Part shown: piece by piece, positions 33,598-42,151 of the stretch | How positions within the stretch are numbered: position 1 is the first letter of the stretch | Layout: every line of letters begins with the position of its first letter | Assembly (NCBI GenBank): GCA_002423025.1 | Contig: DIUN01000006.1 | Coordinates: 2,344-66,343, forward strand | Length of the DNA: 64,000 nucleotides | Origin: Sphingomonadales bacterium UBA6157 | Lineage (GTDB): Bacteria; Pseudomonadota; Alphaproteobacteria; Sphingomonadales; Sphingomonadaceae | Reading direction: 5' to 3' | The notes under the pieces: model-generated | The model's input: the letters and a program-made list of their open reading frames with translations, nothing else | Told to the model about the DNA's origin: nothing | Databases searched by the model: none | Position numbers and translations under genes: made by a program

Positions 33598-34290
33598 TCA
33601 CGGTGTTCCTGACCCAGTTTGCGGGCCGGGGCCTTGTCCAAACCATTCGGGGATATCAACTCCCATCTCTCGGGCGCGCTCCCTAGCTGTCTCCTGCATC
33701 TGGTTTCGCAGTCGCTGGCGCTCGGCCTCGGTTGAGGCGCTGCGCATGCGCTGATGAAATTGCAGCCGCTCCTCTTCGGTCAGCATCCGAGCGACAGCAT
33801 AACCGGGGCGCGATCCGGCCGGGCCAAAGGGCGCATCCACGCCGAGGTCGCGTGCACGGGCTGTGATTGTGGCCCGGTGCTGTTCGCGTGTGGTGTTGCG
33901 CTCTTGCTCTGTGCGAGCTGCGCGCATCTGCTGTTGGAACTGCTGGCGCTCGGTGTTGGTCAGCAACTCCCAACTGGAGAGCGAGCCTTCTATGGCCTGG
34001 CTGGTTTGCAGACGGTCCCTGTCGCGATCGCGATCCCGATCGCCGCCAGGAGTACCAGTCTGGTCGCGGAGTCGATCCTGATCGCGTAGCTTGTCCTGAT
34101 CCTTGAGCCGATCCATGTCGCGCAGCCGGTCACGATCTCCCAAAGCCGGGGTGCTGGGAGGAGCAGATGGCTGCATCGTGCCGATTCCGCCTCCCATGGT
34201 GCCTCCCATCCCGCCGCCGCCGTGCTGTGCTAGGACGGGTACGGAAATCGTCAGCAATAGAAGGCCGACGGTAACCTTTGACAATTGCAC
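33598..34290 (-). CDS. Putative periplasmic protein with two repeated helical units and an Arg/Asp repeat
   Basis: 230 aa with a GTG start and a GAGGAGAAT ribosome binding site. A signal peptide ends LAQ (about residue 22). A Gly-rich and Pro-rich stretch leads to a charged repeat (DRLRDMDRLKDQDKLRDQDR, about 52-71). Two copies of a unit of roughly 48 residues follow. Both show LTxxERxxFxxxMRxAxTxxER, then a basic helix and GVD plus P. No enzyme motif is visible and no named family is recognised. The layout recalls small periplasmic stress sensors such as CpxP/Spy, but the LTxxQ box is not present. Confidence 0.65.
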   Translation of the reverse strand: MQLSKVTVGLLLLTISVPVLAQHGGGGMGGTMGGGIGTMQPSAPPSTPALGDRDRLRDMDRLKDQDKLRDQDRLRDQTGTPGGDRDRDRDRDRLQTSQAIEGSLSSWELLTNTERQQFQQQMRAARTEQERNTTREQHRATITARARDLGVDAPFGPAGSRPGYAVARMLTEEERLQFHQRMRSASTEAERQRLRNQMQETARERAREMGVDIPEWFGQGPGPQTGSGTP

Positions 34291-34454
34291 TGCGATTCTC
34301 CTCTTGCCACTGCGGCTCGGAGTCGTCTCAGGCGATACTGGAGTGCAAATAAACCAGATCGCCGGGAAAATCCGGCCAGGGCAGAGGTCAATATTGGCTA
34401 TTTGGTTATGGCTGAATCCGCAATTCTACTCTTCGTGTATCTGCGTAATGCTTT

Positions 34455-34832
34455 CTAATCTCGCGTTTCAGCTGGAGTAGCATGGGCCTGGAGATGTCCG
34501 AGTGCTGTTGTTTCCAGCGTTTTTACATGAGTAGCTTCAAGCAAAACTTCAGGTGCAAAGCCAGCTATACGGGCCTCTTCCCAGCGCGCCGCGCAGAGGC
34601 ACCAGCGATCACCGGGAACAAGGCCAGGAAAGCCGAACTCGGGACGAGGGGTGGTAAGGTCATTGCCGCGCGACTTAGAGAATTCGAGGAAATCCGCAGT
34701 CACTACGGCGCAGACTGTGTGGCGGCCCTGGTCATTGCCATCGGTGTTGCAGCAGCCATCCCGGTGCCAGCCAGTGAGTGGATCCATTGAGCAGAGGGTC
34801 AGGTCCGTGCCGAGCACGTTTCGCGCTGTCAT
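34455..34832 (-). CDS. DUF2237 domain protein
   Basis: 125 aa. The family signature is strong: NVLGTDLTLCSMDPLTGWHRDGCC, HTVCAVVTADFLEFSKSRGNDLTTPRPEFGFPGL and GDRWCLCAARWEEA, with several conserved Cys. DUF2237 proteins have no established function. The ATG overlaps the stop of ctaA by 4 bases, so the two are translated together, which may hint at a role in respiration or copper/heme chemistry (inference). Confidence 0.88.
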   Translation of the reverse strand: MTARNVLGTDLTLCSMDPLTGWHRDGCCNTDGNDQGRHTVCAVVTADFLEFSKSRGNDLTTPRPEFGFPGLVPGDRWCLCAARWEEARIAGFAPEVLLEATHVKTLETTALGHLQAHATPAETRD

Positions 34833-35866
34833 GCTGCTTTACCCTGTTTAGCCCAATGTGCGGCCCATATGGTGGCTGCGACCAGGCAGGCACCGCCAGC
34901 CTGGTGCAGCACGCCGAGCGGCAGCGCCACGCCACTGAGCACCGTTGCAACGCCTAGTCCAAATTGCGCCAGCACTGCGCTTGCGAGCGCCAGCGCCCGG
35001 ATGCCGGCGCCAGCCCTCCAAAGCCGCAGAGCGATAAATAGTGCCGCGGCTGCCACGGCATAGGCAAGGCTGCGATGCAGGAAATGAACGGTCACCGGGC
35101 TGTTGATGAGGTCGGCGGCTTGCTCCACCAGCCCCTGCGGCACCAACCGGCCGAACATCAGCGGCCAAGTGTTCGAGGCATGGCCAGCACGCAGACCTGC
35201 AACAAAGGCGCCCCAAATGATCTGCGTTGCCAAGAGCAGCATGAAAGGGACGACCCAGCGGTGGGGGCGCTGTGTCTGCGCCGGCTCGCTGCGGCGCAAA
35301 TCGAGTGCAGTCCAAATGCAGCCGGCCATGATGGTGAGTGCGACGGAGAGGTGCACTGCCAGGCGCTCATGCGCCACCTCAGTGCGACCGACGAGGCCGG
35401 AAGAGACCATCCACCAGCCGATCGTGCCTTGCAGGCCGCCCAGTGCCAGCAGTGCGAGCAGCCGCGACTTGTAGCCTGCAGGGATGGCGTGCCGAACCCA
35501 GAAGATCGCCAACGGAAGCGCATAGGCCAGCCCGATGACTCGGCCGAGAAGGCGGTGGACATATTCCCAGAAGAAGATGCCCTTGAACTCGGCCAGGCTC
35601 ATGCCGCGGTTCATGAGTTGATATTGCGAGGTGGCTTTATAAGCGGCGAACTCGGCGGACCAGGCAGCTTCGTTCAGCGGTGGCAAGGTGCCCGAGACGA
35701 CATCCCAGCGCACGATGGAAAGGCCGGATTCGGTGAGTCGGGTGATGCCGCCGACAACAACCATCGCGAACACCAGCGTGGCGACGCCGAGCAGCCACAG
35801 CGCCAATGCACGCGGGCGGGCAGAAGCAGAGGATGTGGCAGCAAGCGAATGGGCTAGGGTGACCAT
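34829..35866 (-). CDS. ctaA: Heme A synthase CtaA (COX15 type)
   Basis: 345 aa with about eight membrane helices. It oxidises heme O to heme A for aa3-type cytochrome oxidase. The first helix is followed by VVVGGITRLTESGLSIVRWD. Heme-ligand His residues are in EYVHRLLGR, AHERLAVHLS, VHFLHRSLAY and LGVLHQAGGA. No cox genes are nearby. The gene is divergent from merC, with the shared gap 35867-36029 holding the repeated box described separately. Confidence 0.95.
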   Translation of the reverse strand: MVTLAHSLAATSSASARPRALALWLLGVATLVFAMVVVGGITRLTESGLSIVRWDVVSGTLPPLNEAAWSAEFAAYKATSQYQLMNRGMSLAEFKGIFFWEYVHRLLGRVIGLAYALPLAIFWVRHAIPAGYKSRLLALLALGGLQGTIGWWMVSSGLVGRTEVAHERLAVHLSVALTIMAGCIWTALDLRRSEPAQTQRPHRWVVPFMLLLATQIIWGAFVAGLRAGHASNTWPLMFGRLVPQGLVEQAADLINSPVTVHFLHRSLAYAVAAAALFIALRLWRAGAGIRALALASAVLAQFGLGVATVLSGVALPLGVLHQAGGACLVAATIWAAHWAKQGKAA

Positions 35867-35962
35867 GGTGGTGCTTTGCCGGAAATGCTGCGCGCGGCCA
35901 AGTGCACGATAGTCGCGGCGGTCTGACCCCTGTCAGGAGCGCTACCTGCCGTAGGTGATGGT

Positions 35963-36023
35963 ATGTGATACTGTCTTTGGCGTTGGCGGCCATGTTGACA
36001 AATGATGATGTGATATTGTATCA
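35963..36023 (+). promoter_or_regulatory. Repeated ATGTGATAYTGT boxes upstream of merC
   Basis: ATGTGATACTGT (35963-35974) and ATGTGATATTGT (36008-36019) are two copies of one 12-mer with a single difference, 45 bases apart. The second extends into the inverted repeat TGATA-TTG-TATCA (36011-36023), 6 bases before the merC ATG. The first lies in GTAT-GTG-ATAC. A Fur-family repressor gene follows merC, so these are candidate operators. Confidence 0.45.
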
Positions 36024-36029
36024 AGCATA

Positions 36030-36395
36030 ATGAGCAAGCGGTTCTCATCGATTCTGGACAAGACAGCCATGACCCTTTCCGGGCTGTGCCTGTTGCACTG
36101 CCTGGCTGGCTCGTTGTTGCTGGCGGTGTTCGCCATTTCTGGCGGATTGCTCAGCCATGAAGTGCATTTCATCGGCTTGGCGCTGGCCCTCCCTCTGGCG
36201 GCAGTGGCGCTTTGGCGCGGCCTGTTGATCCACGGCCGAGTGGCCGTGGCGCTGCTCGGCGCGGTTGGCATCGGCCTGATGGCTGCGTCGCTCTTGCCGG
36301 GCCATGGCGCGTCCGGAGAGATATGGCTTTCTATGATCGGTGTGAGCGTCCTGGGGGCTGCCCATTGGTGGAACTTGCGGGCGGTCCGCCACTAA
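36030..36395 (+). CDS. MerC domain-containing membrane protein
   Basis: 121 aa with four predicted membrane helices. The first contains SGLCLLHCLAGS, in which the two Cys match the metal-binding motif of the mercury transporter MerC. In sphingomonads such proteins are usually chromosomal and next to a Fur-family gene rather than in mer operons. A role in uptake or export of zinc or another thiophilic metal is more likely than mercury resistance (inference). No merA, merR or merT is nearby. Confidence 0.85.
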   Translation: MSKRFSSILDKTAMTLSGLCLLHCLAGSLLLAVFAISGGLLSHEVHFIGLALALPLAAVALWRGLLIHGRVAVALLGAVGIGLMAASLLPGHGASGEIWLSMIGVSVLGAAHWWNLRAVRH

Positions 36396-36565
36396 CGTCA
36401 GTTCTGGACGCTGCAACGCAGTTTCGACCATTTTCGCGACGCGTTGAACGGTAACATTCAATCAAATGCCAGTTCATTCAGTGATCATGCCTTTTTTTCG
36501 TGGAATTTTACAATTTGAGGTTGTGTAAGGTTGCGATAGTCGGCTGGAAGGCCGATATTAAAGTG

Positions 36566-37051
36566 ATGGCCACGACTCCGCATAATCAACCGCATCACCA
36601 CCACGATCGTGTCGGCGCATCGCTGGCGCGGGCAGCTGAGACTGCGCTGGTTTCGGCCGGTGAGCAGTGGACAAGTATGCGCGCGGCGGTGTTCTCCGCC
36701 CTTGCCAGCTTCGACCGGCCGGCGAGCGCCTATGACGTGACCGACGCAGTGAGCGCTGCGCAAGGCCGGCGTGTTGCCGCCAATAGCGTCTATCGCATTC
36801 TTGACCTGTTCGTGGCGCGCAATGTCGCGACACGGGTGGAGAGCGCCAACGCCTATATCGCCAATGCCCATCCTGAGTGCATGCATGACTGCATCTTCCT
36901 GGTGTGTGACACCTGCGGCGGTGCGACGCATATCGACGACGATGTGCTCTCAAAGCGCATTCGCGAGACGGCTGAGTCCAAGGGCTTTCGAGCCGAAAAG
37001 CCGGTCATCGAGGTGCGCGGTCGTTGCGCACGCTGTGCTGCTGACGCCTGA
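36566..37051 (+). CDS. Fur-family transcriptional regulator (Zur-like)
   Basis: 161 aa from the ATG at 36566. The N-terminus is His-rich (HNQPHHHHDR). A winged helix (TSMRAAVFSALASFDRPASAYDVT, then NSVYRILDLFVARNVATRVE) is followed by a dimerisation domain with His and Cys ligands (HPECMHDCIFLVCDTCGG) and a final CARC, forming the structural zinc site of Fur/Zur. It follows merC by 170 bases, which suggests the regulator controls the transporter. The metal specificity is not provable from sequence. Confidence 0.85.
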   Translation: MATTPHNQPHHHHDRVGASLARAAETALVSAGEQWTSMRAAVFSALASFDRPASAYDVTDAVSAAQGRRVAANSVYRILDLFVARNVATRVESANAYIANAHPECMHDCIFLVCDTCGGATHIDDDVLSKRIRETAESKGFRAEKPVIEVRGRCARCAADA

Positions 37052-37167
37052 AAGCCACAGCGGCCGACTGTAACGGCCAATTGACACTCTGCTTGCCATC
37101 CGCCGCATCGACTCCGGTCGGTCAACCGGCTAGCCTATCATCAAGACTCAATAATTCTGGCGGACTT

Positions 37168-39099
37168 GTGATCCAAAGACCCCACACTCCTCTGCTCGAT
37201 ACCGTCAATGTGCCGGCAGACATGAAGCGTCTCTCTCATGCCGAGCTGCGGCAACTGGCAGACGAACTGCGCACTGAAATGATCGATGCAGTCTCCACAA
37301 CCGGCGGCCATCTGGGCGCCGGATTGGGCGTGATCGAACTGACTGTGGCGCTGCACTATGTCTTCAATACGCCCGACGACCGGTTGATCTGGGATGTTGG
37401 CCACCAGGCTTATCCGCACAAAATCCTGACCGGCCGGCGTGATCGCATCCGCACGCTGCGGCAGGGCGGCGGGCTATCCGGTTTCACGAAGCGCGCCGAG
37501 AGCGAATATGATCCCTTTGGTGCGGCCCACAGCTCCACTTCCATCTCGGCTGCACTGGGGTTTGCTATCGCGAACAAGCTGCAGGGCAAGCCGGGCAAGG
37601 CGATCGCTGTCATCGGAGATGGCGCCATGTCTGCAGGGATGGCCTATGAGGCGATGAACAATGCTGCCCAGGCCGGCAATCGGCTGGTGGTAATTCTTAA
37701 CGACAACGACATGTCGATTGCGCCACCTGTTGGGGCGCTTTCTGCCTATTTGGCGCGGCTGCTCTCCTCGCGATCGTTCCTGGGGCTGCGTGAGGCCGTC
37801 AAGCAACTGGCGCGGCGGGCGCTTCCCAAGCCGTTGCACGACGCGGCGCGCCGGGCAGAGGAATATGCTCGCGGCATGGCCCAGGGTGGCGGCACACTGT
37901 TCGAGGAACTCGGGTTTTACTATGTTGGCCCAATCGATGGCCATAATCTTGAGCATCTTCTGCCGGTTCTGGAGAATGTGCGCGATGCATCGGAAGGTCC
38001 CATTCTCGTTCATGTCGTGACGCAGAAGGGCAAGGGTTATGGCCCGGCCGAAGCTGCGGCTGACAAGTATCACGGCGTCGTGAAGTTTGACGTGGTTTCG
38101 GGTGCCCAGGCCAAATCCACTCCCAAGGCGCCGAACTACCAGAACGTCTTCGGAGACGCGCTGGTAGAAGAAGCCAATCGTGACGCGAGCATCGTTTCCA
38201 TCACGGCTGCAATGCCTTCCGGCACAGGCGTCGATCGCTTTGAAAAGGCCTTTCCGGAGCGCACATTCGATGTAGGCATTGCCGAGCAGCATGCCGTGAC
38301 CTTCGCGGCCGGGCTCGCGGCGCAGGGCATGCGACCATTCTGCGCCATTTACTCCACATTCCTGCAGCGCGCTTATGATCAGGTCGTCCATGACGTGGCG
38401 ATCCAGAACTTGCCTGTGCGCTTCGGTATTGATCGCGCCGGACTGGTGGGTGCTGACGGCTGCACCCATGCCGGCGCCTTTGACGTGACCTACCTCGCCA
38501 CGCTTCCGAATTTTGTGGTGATGGCCGCTTCAGATGAAGCCGAACTGGCTGACATGGTGCACACCATGGCGCTTCACGATGCCGGGCCGATTGCGGTGCG
38601 CTACCCACGCGGTGAGGGTACAGGCGTCGCTATTCCGGCCGTGCGGACGCAACTTGAAATCGGCAAAGGCCGGCTTGTGCGCGAGGGCAAGACAGTGGCA
38701 ATCCTCTCGCTCGGTACTCGATTGGGCGATGCTCTGAAGGCTGCTGATGAGTTGGAGAACAAGGGTCTTTCCACCAGCGTGGCAGACATGCGCTTTGCCA
38801 AGCCACTCGATCATGATCTTATCCGTAAACTCGCCATCACGCATGAAGTGTTGGTGACGGTGGAAGAGGGCGCCACCGGCGGCTTCGGCGCGCATGTGCT
38901 GACCTGGCTTTCCGATGAAGGCTTGACGGACGCCGGCCTCAAGGTACGCACGCTGCGCCTGCCAGACCTTTTCCAGGATCATGACACTCCGGCCAAGCAG
39001 ATGGCGGATGCCGGGCTGGATGCGCCAGCTATCGTGGTGGCGGTGCTTGAAGCGCTGCGCCACAACAGCGTCGGGCTTGTCGAAAGCGTGCGAGCGTAA
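37168..39099 (+). CDS. dxs: 1-deoxy-D-xylulose-5-phosphate synthase
   Basis: 643 aa from a GTG at 37168, which has GGCGGA upstream and gives the normal Dxs length; an upstream in-frame start at 37081 would add 29 unlike residues. It condenses pyruvate and glyceraldehyde 3-phosphate with thiamine diphosphate, the first step of the MEP isoprenoid pathway. Blocks include TGGHLGAGLGVIELT, WDVGHQAYPHKI, GDGAMSAGMAYEA with NDNDMSI (ThDP site), and AEQHAVTFAAGLA. The C-terminal transketolase-like domain ends TPAKQMADAGL. Confidence 0.96.
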   Translation: MIQRPHTPLLDTVNVPADMKRLSHAELRQLADELRTEMIDAVSTTGGHLGAGLGVIELTVALHYVFNTPDDRLIWDVGHQAYPHKILTGRRDRIRTLRQGGGLSGFTKRAESEYDPFGAAHSSTSISAALGFAIANKLQGKPGKAIAVIGDGAMSAGMAYEAMNNAAQAGNRLVVILNDNDMSIAPPVGALSAYLARLLSSRSFLGLREAVKQLARRALPKPLHDAARRAEEYARGMAQGGGTLFEELGFYYVGPIDGHNLEHLLPVLENVRDASEGPILVHVVTQKGKGYGPAEAAADKYHGVVKFDVVSGAQAKSTPKAPNYQNVFGDALVEEANRDASIVSITAAMPSGTGVDRFEKAFPERTFDVGIAEQHAVTFAAGLAAQGMRPFCAIYSTFLQRAYDQVVHDVAIQNLPVRFGIDRAGLVGADGCTHAGAFDVTYLATLPNFVVMAASDEAELADMVHTMALHDAGPIAVRYPRGEGTGVAIPAVRTQLEIGKGRLVREGKTVAILSLGTRLGDALKAADELENKGLSTSVADMRFAKPLDHDLIRKLAITHEVLVTVEEGATGGFGAHVLTWLSDEGLTDAGLKVRTLRLPDLFQDHDTPAKQMADAGLDAPAIVVAVLEALRHNSVGLVESVRA

Positions 39100-39100
39100 G

Positions 39101-39130
39101 CTGTAAGGTAAAGGCTCACCGACTTTACAG
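39101..39130 (+). terminator. Hairpin just after dxs
   Basis: CTGTAAGGT (39101-39109) pairs with ACTTTACAG (39122-39130) with one G-T pair and a 12-base loop. It starts right after the dxs stop but is not followed by a T tract. Confidence 0.35.
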
Positions 39131-39171
39131 TTGGCCTTGCGGATACAAACTCCGCATATTATGCATTGTAA

Positions 39172-39205
39172 GCGCCGTCGTGACGGGGAGGGCCTCCGAC
39201 GGCGC
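39172..39205 (+). other. Perfect 9-bp inverted repeat upstream of the Bcr/CflA transporter
   Basis: GCGCCGTCG (39172-39180) and CGACGGCGC (39197-39205) flank a 16-base purine-rich loop. It sits about 100 bases before the transporter ATG. It could be an RNA leader hairpin or a protein-binding site; no known riboswitch consensus was recognised. Confidence 0.45.
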
Positions 39206-39307
39206 ATCCTTCCCAAAACTGGTAACTCTGTATCCGCACTGCGGCCTGTTGACAGGCTGTCCATGAGGGCACTCGACCGCGCGCACTTGCTCGCTTAAGG
39301 CCAGCCG

Positions 39308-40534
39308 ATGAATATTGCCGCGCCGCACCATCAGACGACGAGCCGTGTGCCGACCCGCGGGGAAATTCTGCTGCTTGGCTCGCTTACGGCCTTTGGCGCT
39401 GTGACAATCGATCTCTACCTGCCGACGCTGCCGACCATCTCCCGGGCGTTCAATGCCTCTGCGGCGACGGTGCAACTCACGTTCACGGTTTTCTTCATCG
39501 GCATGGCGCTTGGACAGCTGGTCTATGGCCCAGTGAGTGACAGGCTTGGTCGTCGGCCAGCGATCTTGTTTGGGTGCGTGCTGTATGTGGCTGCGAGCCT
39601 TGCCTGCGCTTTTGCACCCACTATCGAGTGGCTGGTCTTCGGGCGCTTTGTGCAGGCGTTGGGCTGTTGTGCCGGCATGGTTGTGGCGCGCGCCGTGGTG
39701 CGGGACAGGTACGACCACCGCGATTCCGCGCGGATATTCTCGTTGCTGGTGCTGGTTCTGGCCGTTGCGCCGCTGGTAGCGCCAACGCTTGGCGGATGGC
39801 TGGCCCAAGCTCTTAGCTGGCGCGCGGTGTTCGTGGTACTCGCGGGGTTCGGAGCGGCAATACTGTTGACTGTGTGGTTCCGGCTTGACGAGAGCCGCTC
39901 AGCCGCCACCGAGACGAAGGCCCGCGGTGAGACGGTGCTTGGCAGCTATCTCGATCTTCTCAGCCAGCGCCGGTTGGTCGGCTACATCCTTGTTGGCGCC
40001 TGCAATGGCGCGACCCTATTCAGCTATATCGCCACAGCGCCCGATCTGGTCATCGATATCTGGGGCTTCAGCCCCGGCGAATTCAGCGCCATCTTTGCCG
40101 GCATAGCCGTTGGAGTCATCGGGTCGTCGCAGGTTAATCGTCGCCTGCTGAGCACGTTCACGCCGGATCGTATCCTCGGGACGGCCTGCATCGTGGCCTT
40201 TGGATTCGGTGTGGTGCTGCTCGCTCTGGCGCTGGCCGGCGCTGACAAATGGTTGATCATGGGTGGGATGTTCTGCGTGCTCACTTCAAATGGCTTCATA
40301 GCTGCAAATGCGTTGGCCGGTGCGTTGAATGTTGATCCGCTGCGTGCCGGAGCAACTTCGGGCGTGTTCGGCGCAGGCAATTTCGCGGTGGGTGCGCTTG
40401 GCTCGGGGCTGGCGGCGGCACTGCATGATGGTACGGCGCGACCAGTGGCATTGGTGATGGTGATGGCGCTTGCAGGGGCTGCGGCCGCATTCTTCCTGCT
40501 TGCACGGCCGCGCAATGCGGTGGAAGCCGGGTGA
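39308..40534 (+). CDS. Bcr/CflA family drug-resistance MFS transporter
   Basis: 408 aa with twelve predicted membrane helices. The Bcr/CflA group is recognised by ITRAFNA-like wording here as AVTIDLYLPTLPTISRAFN. VYGPVSDRLGRRPAILFG follows (MFS motif A between helices 2 and 3), then GRFVQALGCCAGMVVARAVVRD. It would export drugs by proton antiport. The stop overlaps the GTG of the EamA transporter by 4 bases, so both are made from one message. Confidence 0.9.
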   Translation: MNIAAPHHQTTSRVPTRGEILLLGSLTAFGAVTIDLYLPTLPTISRAFNASAATVQLTFTVFFIGMALGQLVYGPVSDRLGRRPAILFGCVLYVAASLACAFAPTIEWLVFGRFVQALGCCAGMVVARAVVRDRYDHRDSARIFSLLVLVLAVAPLVAPTLGGWLAQALSWRAVFVVLAGFGAAILLTVWFRLDESRSAATETKARGETVLGSYLDLLSQRRLVGYILVGACNGATLFSYIATAPDLVIDIWGFSPGEFSAIFAGIAVGVIGSSQVNRRLLSTFTPDRILGTACIVAFGFGVVLLALALAGADKWLIMGGMFCVLTSNGFIAANALAGALNVDPLRAGATSGVFGAGNFAVGALGSGLAAALHDGTARPVALVMVMALAGAAAAFFLLARPRNAVEAG

Positions 40535-41442
40535 GCGCCGACGCATCAGAGGGTGTCTTCGGCCTGCGTGCCGGGCTGCTAGCACTGGCAGTTGTGGCGG
40601 TGTGGGGCACGAACTTCGTTATCATCCGGCTCGGGCTGGATGCGCTGCCGCCTCTGCTGTTTGCCGCTTTGCGCTTTGCCGCCGTAGTGGTGCCAGCGGT
40701 GTTTTTCCTAAAGCGCCCGCCGGTAAGCTGGGGCACACTGGCGGCCTATGGGCTGGCGATCGGTCTTGGCCAATTCGGGCTGTTGTTCATCGCCATTGAT
40801 GGCTTGATCGCGCCAGGGCTGGCCTCGTTGGTGGTGCAGGTGCAGGTGGTCTTCACTATAGGCTTCGCAATGCGCGCCAGCGGCGAGCGGCTGGCGCCGG
40901 TGCAATATCTGGCGCTTGCGTTGGCCATTGCCGGCGTCGCTATCATCTTGGCGCACACTGGGGGCGCCACCACGCCGCTGGGGGTGGCACTGGTACTGGG
41001 TGCGGCGCTATGCTGGGCGATCGGCAACATGGTGCAGCGTGCGGCCGGGCGCATCGATATGCTGGCCTTCGTTGTCTGGTCGAGCCTCTTCGCCATTCCG
41101 CCGCTCTTCGGGCTGGCTCTGATTTTTGAAGGCGCACCGCGCATCGTCGAGGCAGTGGCAATGGCAGGGCCGTTGGTTTGGCTTGCTGTGGCCTGGCAGG
41201 CGGTGGGCAATACCATGTTCGGCTATGGCGCCTGGGGCTGGCTGCTGGCGCGCTACCCGGCTGGTAGCGTGGCACCGATGGCGCTCCTGGTGCCGGTGTT
41301 CGGCATGGGAGCCTCAGCGCTGTGGCTGGCAGAGCCGCTGCCCGGCTGGAAGCTGGGGGCAGCGGCGCTCATCCTTGGCGGCCTTGCAGTCAATCTGTTC
41401 GGGCCACGGCTGTTGGCGCAGCGCGCCGCCAGCCGAGCCTGA
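40531..41442 (+). CDS. EamA (DMT superfamily) transporter
   Basis: 303 aa with ten membrane helices in two EamA repeats of about 140 residues. The first is recognisable by VVAVWGTNFVIIRLGLDALPPLLFAALRF. It is close to the amino-acid exporter group (EamA/YdcZ-like, GTNFVIIRLG). The GTG start overlaps the preceding MFS gene. Substrate unknown. Confidence 0.87.
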   Translation: MSADASEGVFGLRAGLLALAVVAVWGTNFVIIRLGLDALPPLLFAALRFAAVVVPAVFFLKRPPVSWGTLAAYGLAIGLGQFGLLFIAIDGLIAPGLASLVVQVQVVFTIGFAMRASGERLAPVQYLALALAIAGVAIILAHTGGATTPLGVALVLGAALCWAIGNMVQRAAGRIDMLAFVVWSSLFAIPPLFGLALIFEGAPRIVEAVAMAGPLVWLAVAWQAVGNTMFGYGAWGWLLARYPAGSVAPMALLVPVFGMGASALWLAEPLPGWKLGAAALILGGLAVNLFGPRLLAQRAASRA

Positions 41443-41450
41443 AGCGATTC

Positions 41451-42089
41451 TCAGGCTTTTGGTTTGAGGTGGAAGTTATAGGGCTCGGTCTTGCCAGCCG
41501 CAGCTTGCCAGGCCGGCCGAGCCTGAATGCGCTCGGCATAGGCCTGCACATTCGGGAAATGCGCGCCGAGCCCTTGCGCTGCGGCAATCTCGGCGATGAA
41601 GCTCATCATGATGTCCGCGCCAGAGAGCGTGTTGTCGATCAGCCAGTCGTTGCTGCCTAGCCGGCCCGAGAGGTAGGCGACATGCGACCCGATCTGTTCC
41701 TGAATGCGCGGCTGCAGCGGCGCTGCGGCTTCGCCGAGGCGAGCCGTGTAGAGCGCCAGCAGGAACGGTGTCATCGCCGAACCTTCGGCGAAGTGTAGCC
41801 ACTCCAGATAGGCTTCGTGCGCGGCTGTACCGGCGGCGGGCATCAACTTGCCACCGCCGTGGCGGCGAAGGATGTAGTCGGTGATGGCGCCCGATTCTAT
41901 GATGATCTGACCATCGTCCTCCAGCACCGGTGATTTGCCGAGCGGGTGGACAGCCTTCAGTTCCGGAGGTGCGAGGTTTGTCTCGCTATCGCGGTTGTAG
42001 TGCTTGATCTCGTAGGGCGTGCCCAGTTCCTCAAGCAGCCAGAGAATACGCTGCGAGCGGCTGTTGTTGAGATGGTGGACGATGAGCAT
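41451..42089 (-). CDS. Glutathione S-transferase
   Basis: 212 aa. The N-terminal thioredoxin-like domain starts MLIVHHLNNSRSQRILWLLEEL, where the early Ser of NNSRSQ is a candidate glutathione-activating residue. GKSPVLEDDGQIIIESGAI is the glutathione-binding cis-Pro and Glu-Ser block. The C-terminal helical domain contains NTLSGADIMMSF. Substrate not predictable. Confidence 0.9.
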   Translation of the reverse strand: MLIVHHLNNSRSQRILWLLEELGTPYEIKHYNRDSETNLAPPELKAVHPLGKSPVLEDDGQIIIESGAITDYILRRHGGGKLMPAAGTAAHEAYLEWLHFAEGSAMTPFLLALYTARLGEAAAPLQPRIQEQIGSHVAYLSGRLGSNDWLIDNTLSGADIMMSFIAEIAAAQGLGAHFPNVQAYAERIQARPAWQAAAGKTEPYNFHLKPKA

Positions 42090-42151
42090 GGCGATCTCCC
42101 AGAGTTTTGCCGAGCCTAGCGGCTGCGGGCCGTATGTCCTAGCCTGCGAAT

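Noticed and set aside
33598..34290. Assignment of the duplicated periplasmic protein to the CpxP/Spy family
   Set aside because: The general shape fits, but neither repeat contains the LTxxQ box, so no family name was given.
34398..34405. A single CTATTTGG, the same as one arm of the lysis operator
   Set aside because: One 8-mer is expected about once or twice by chance in a window of this size, and no second arm is near it.
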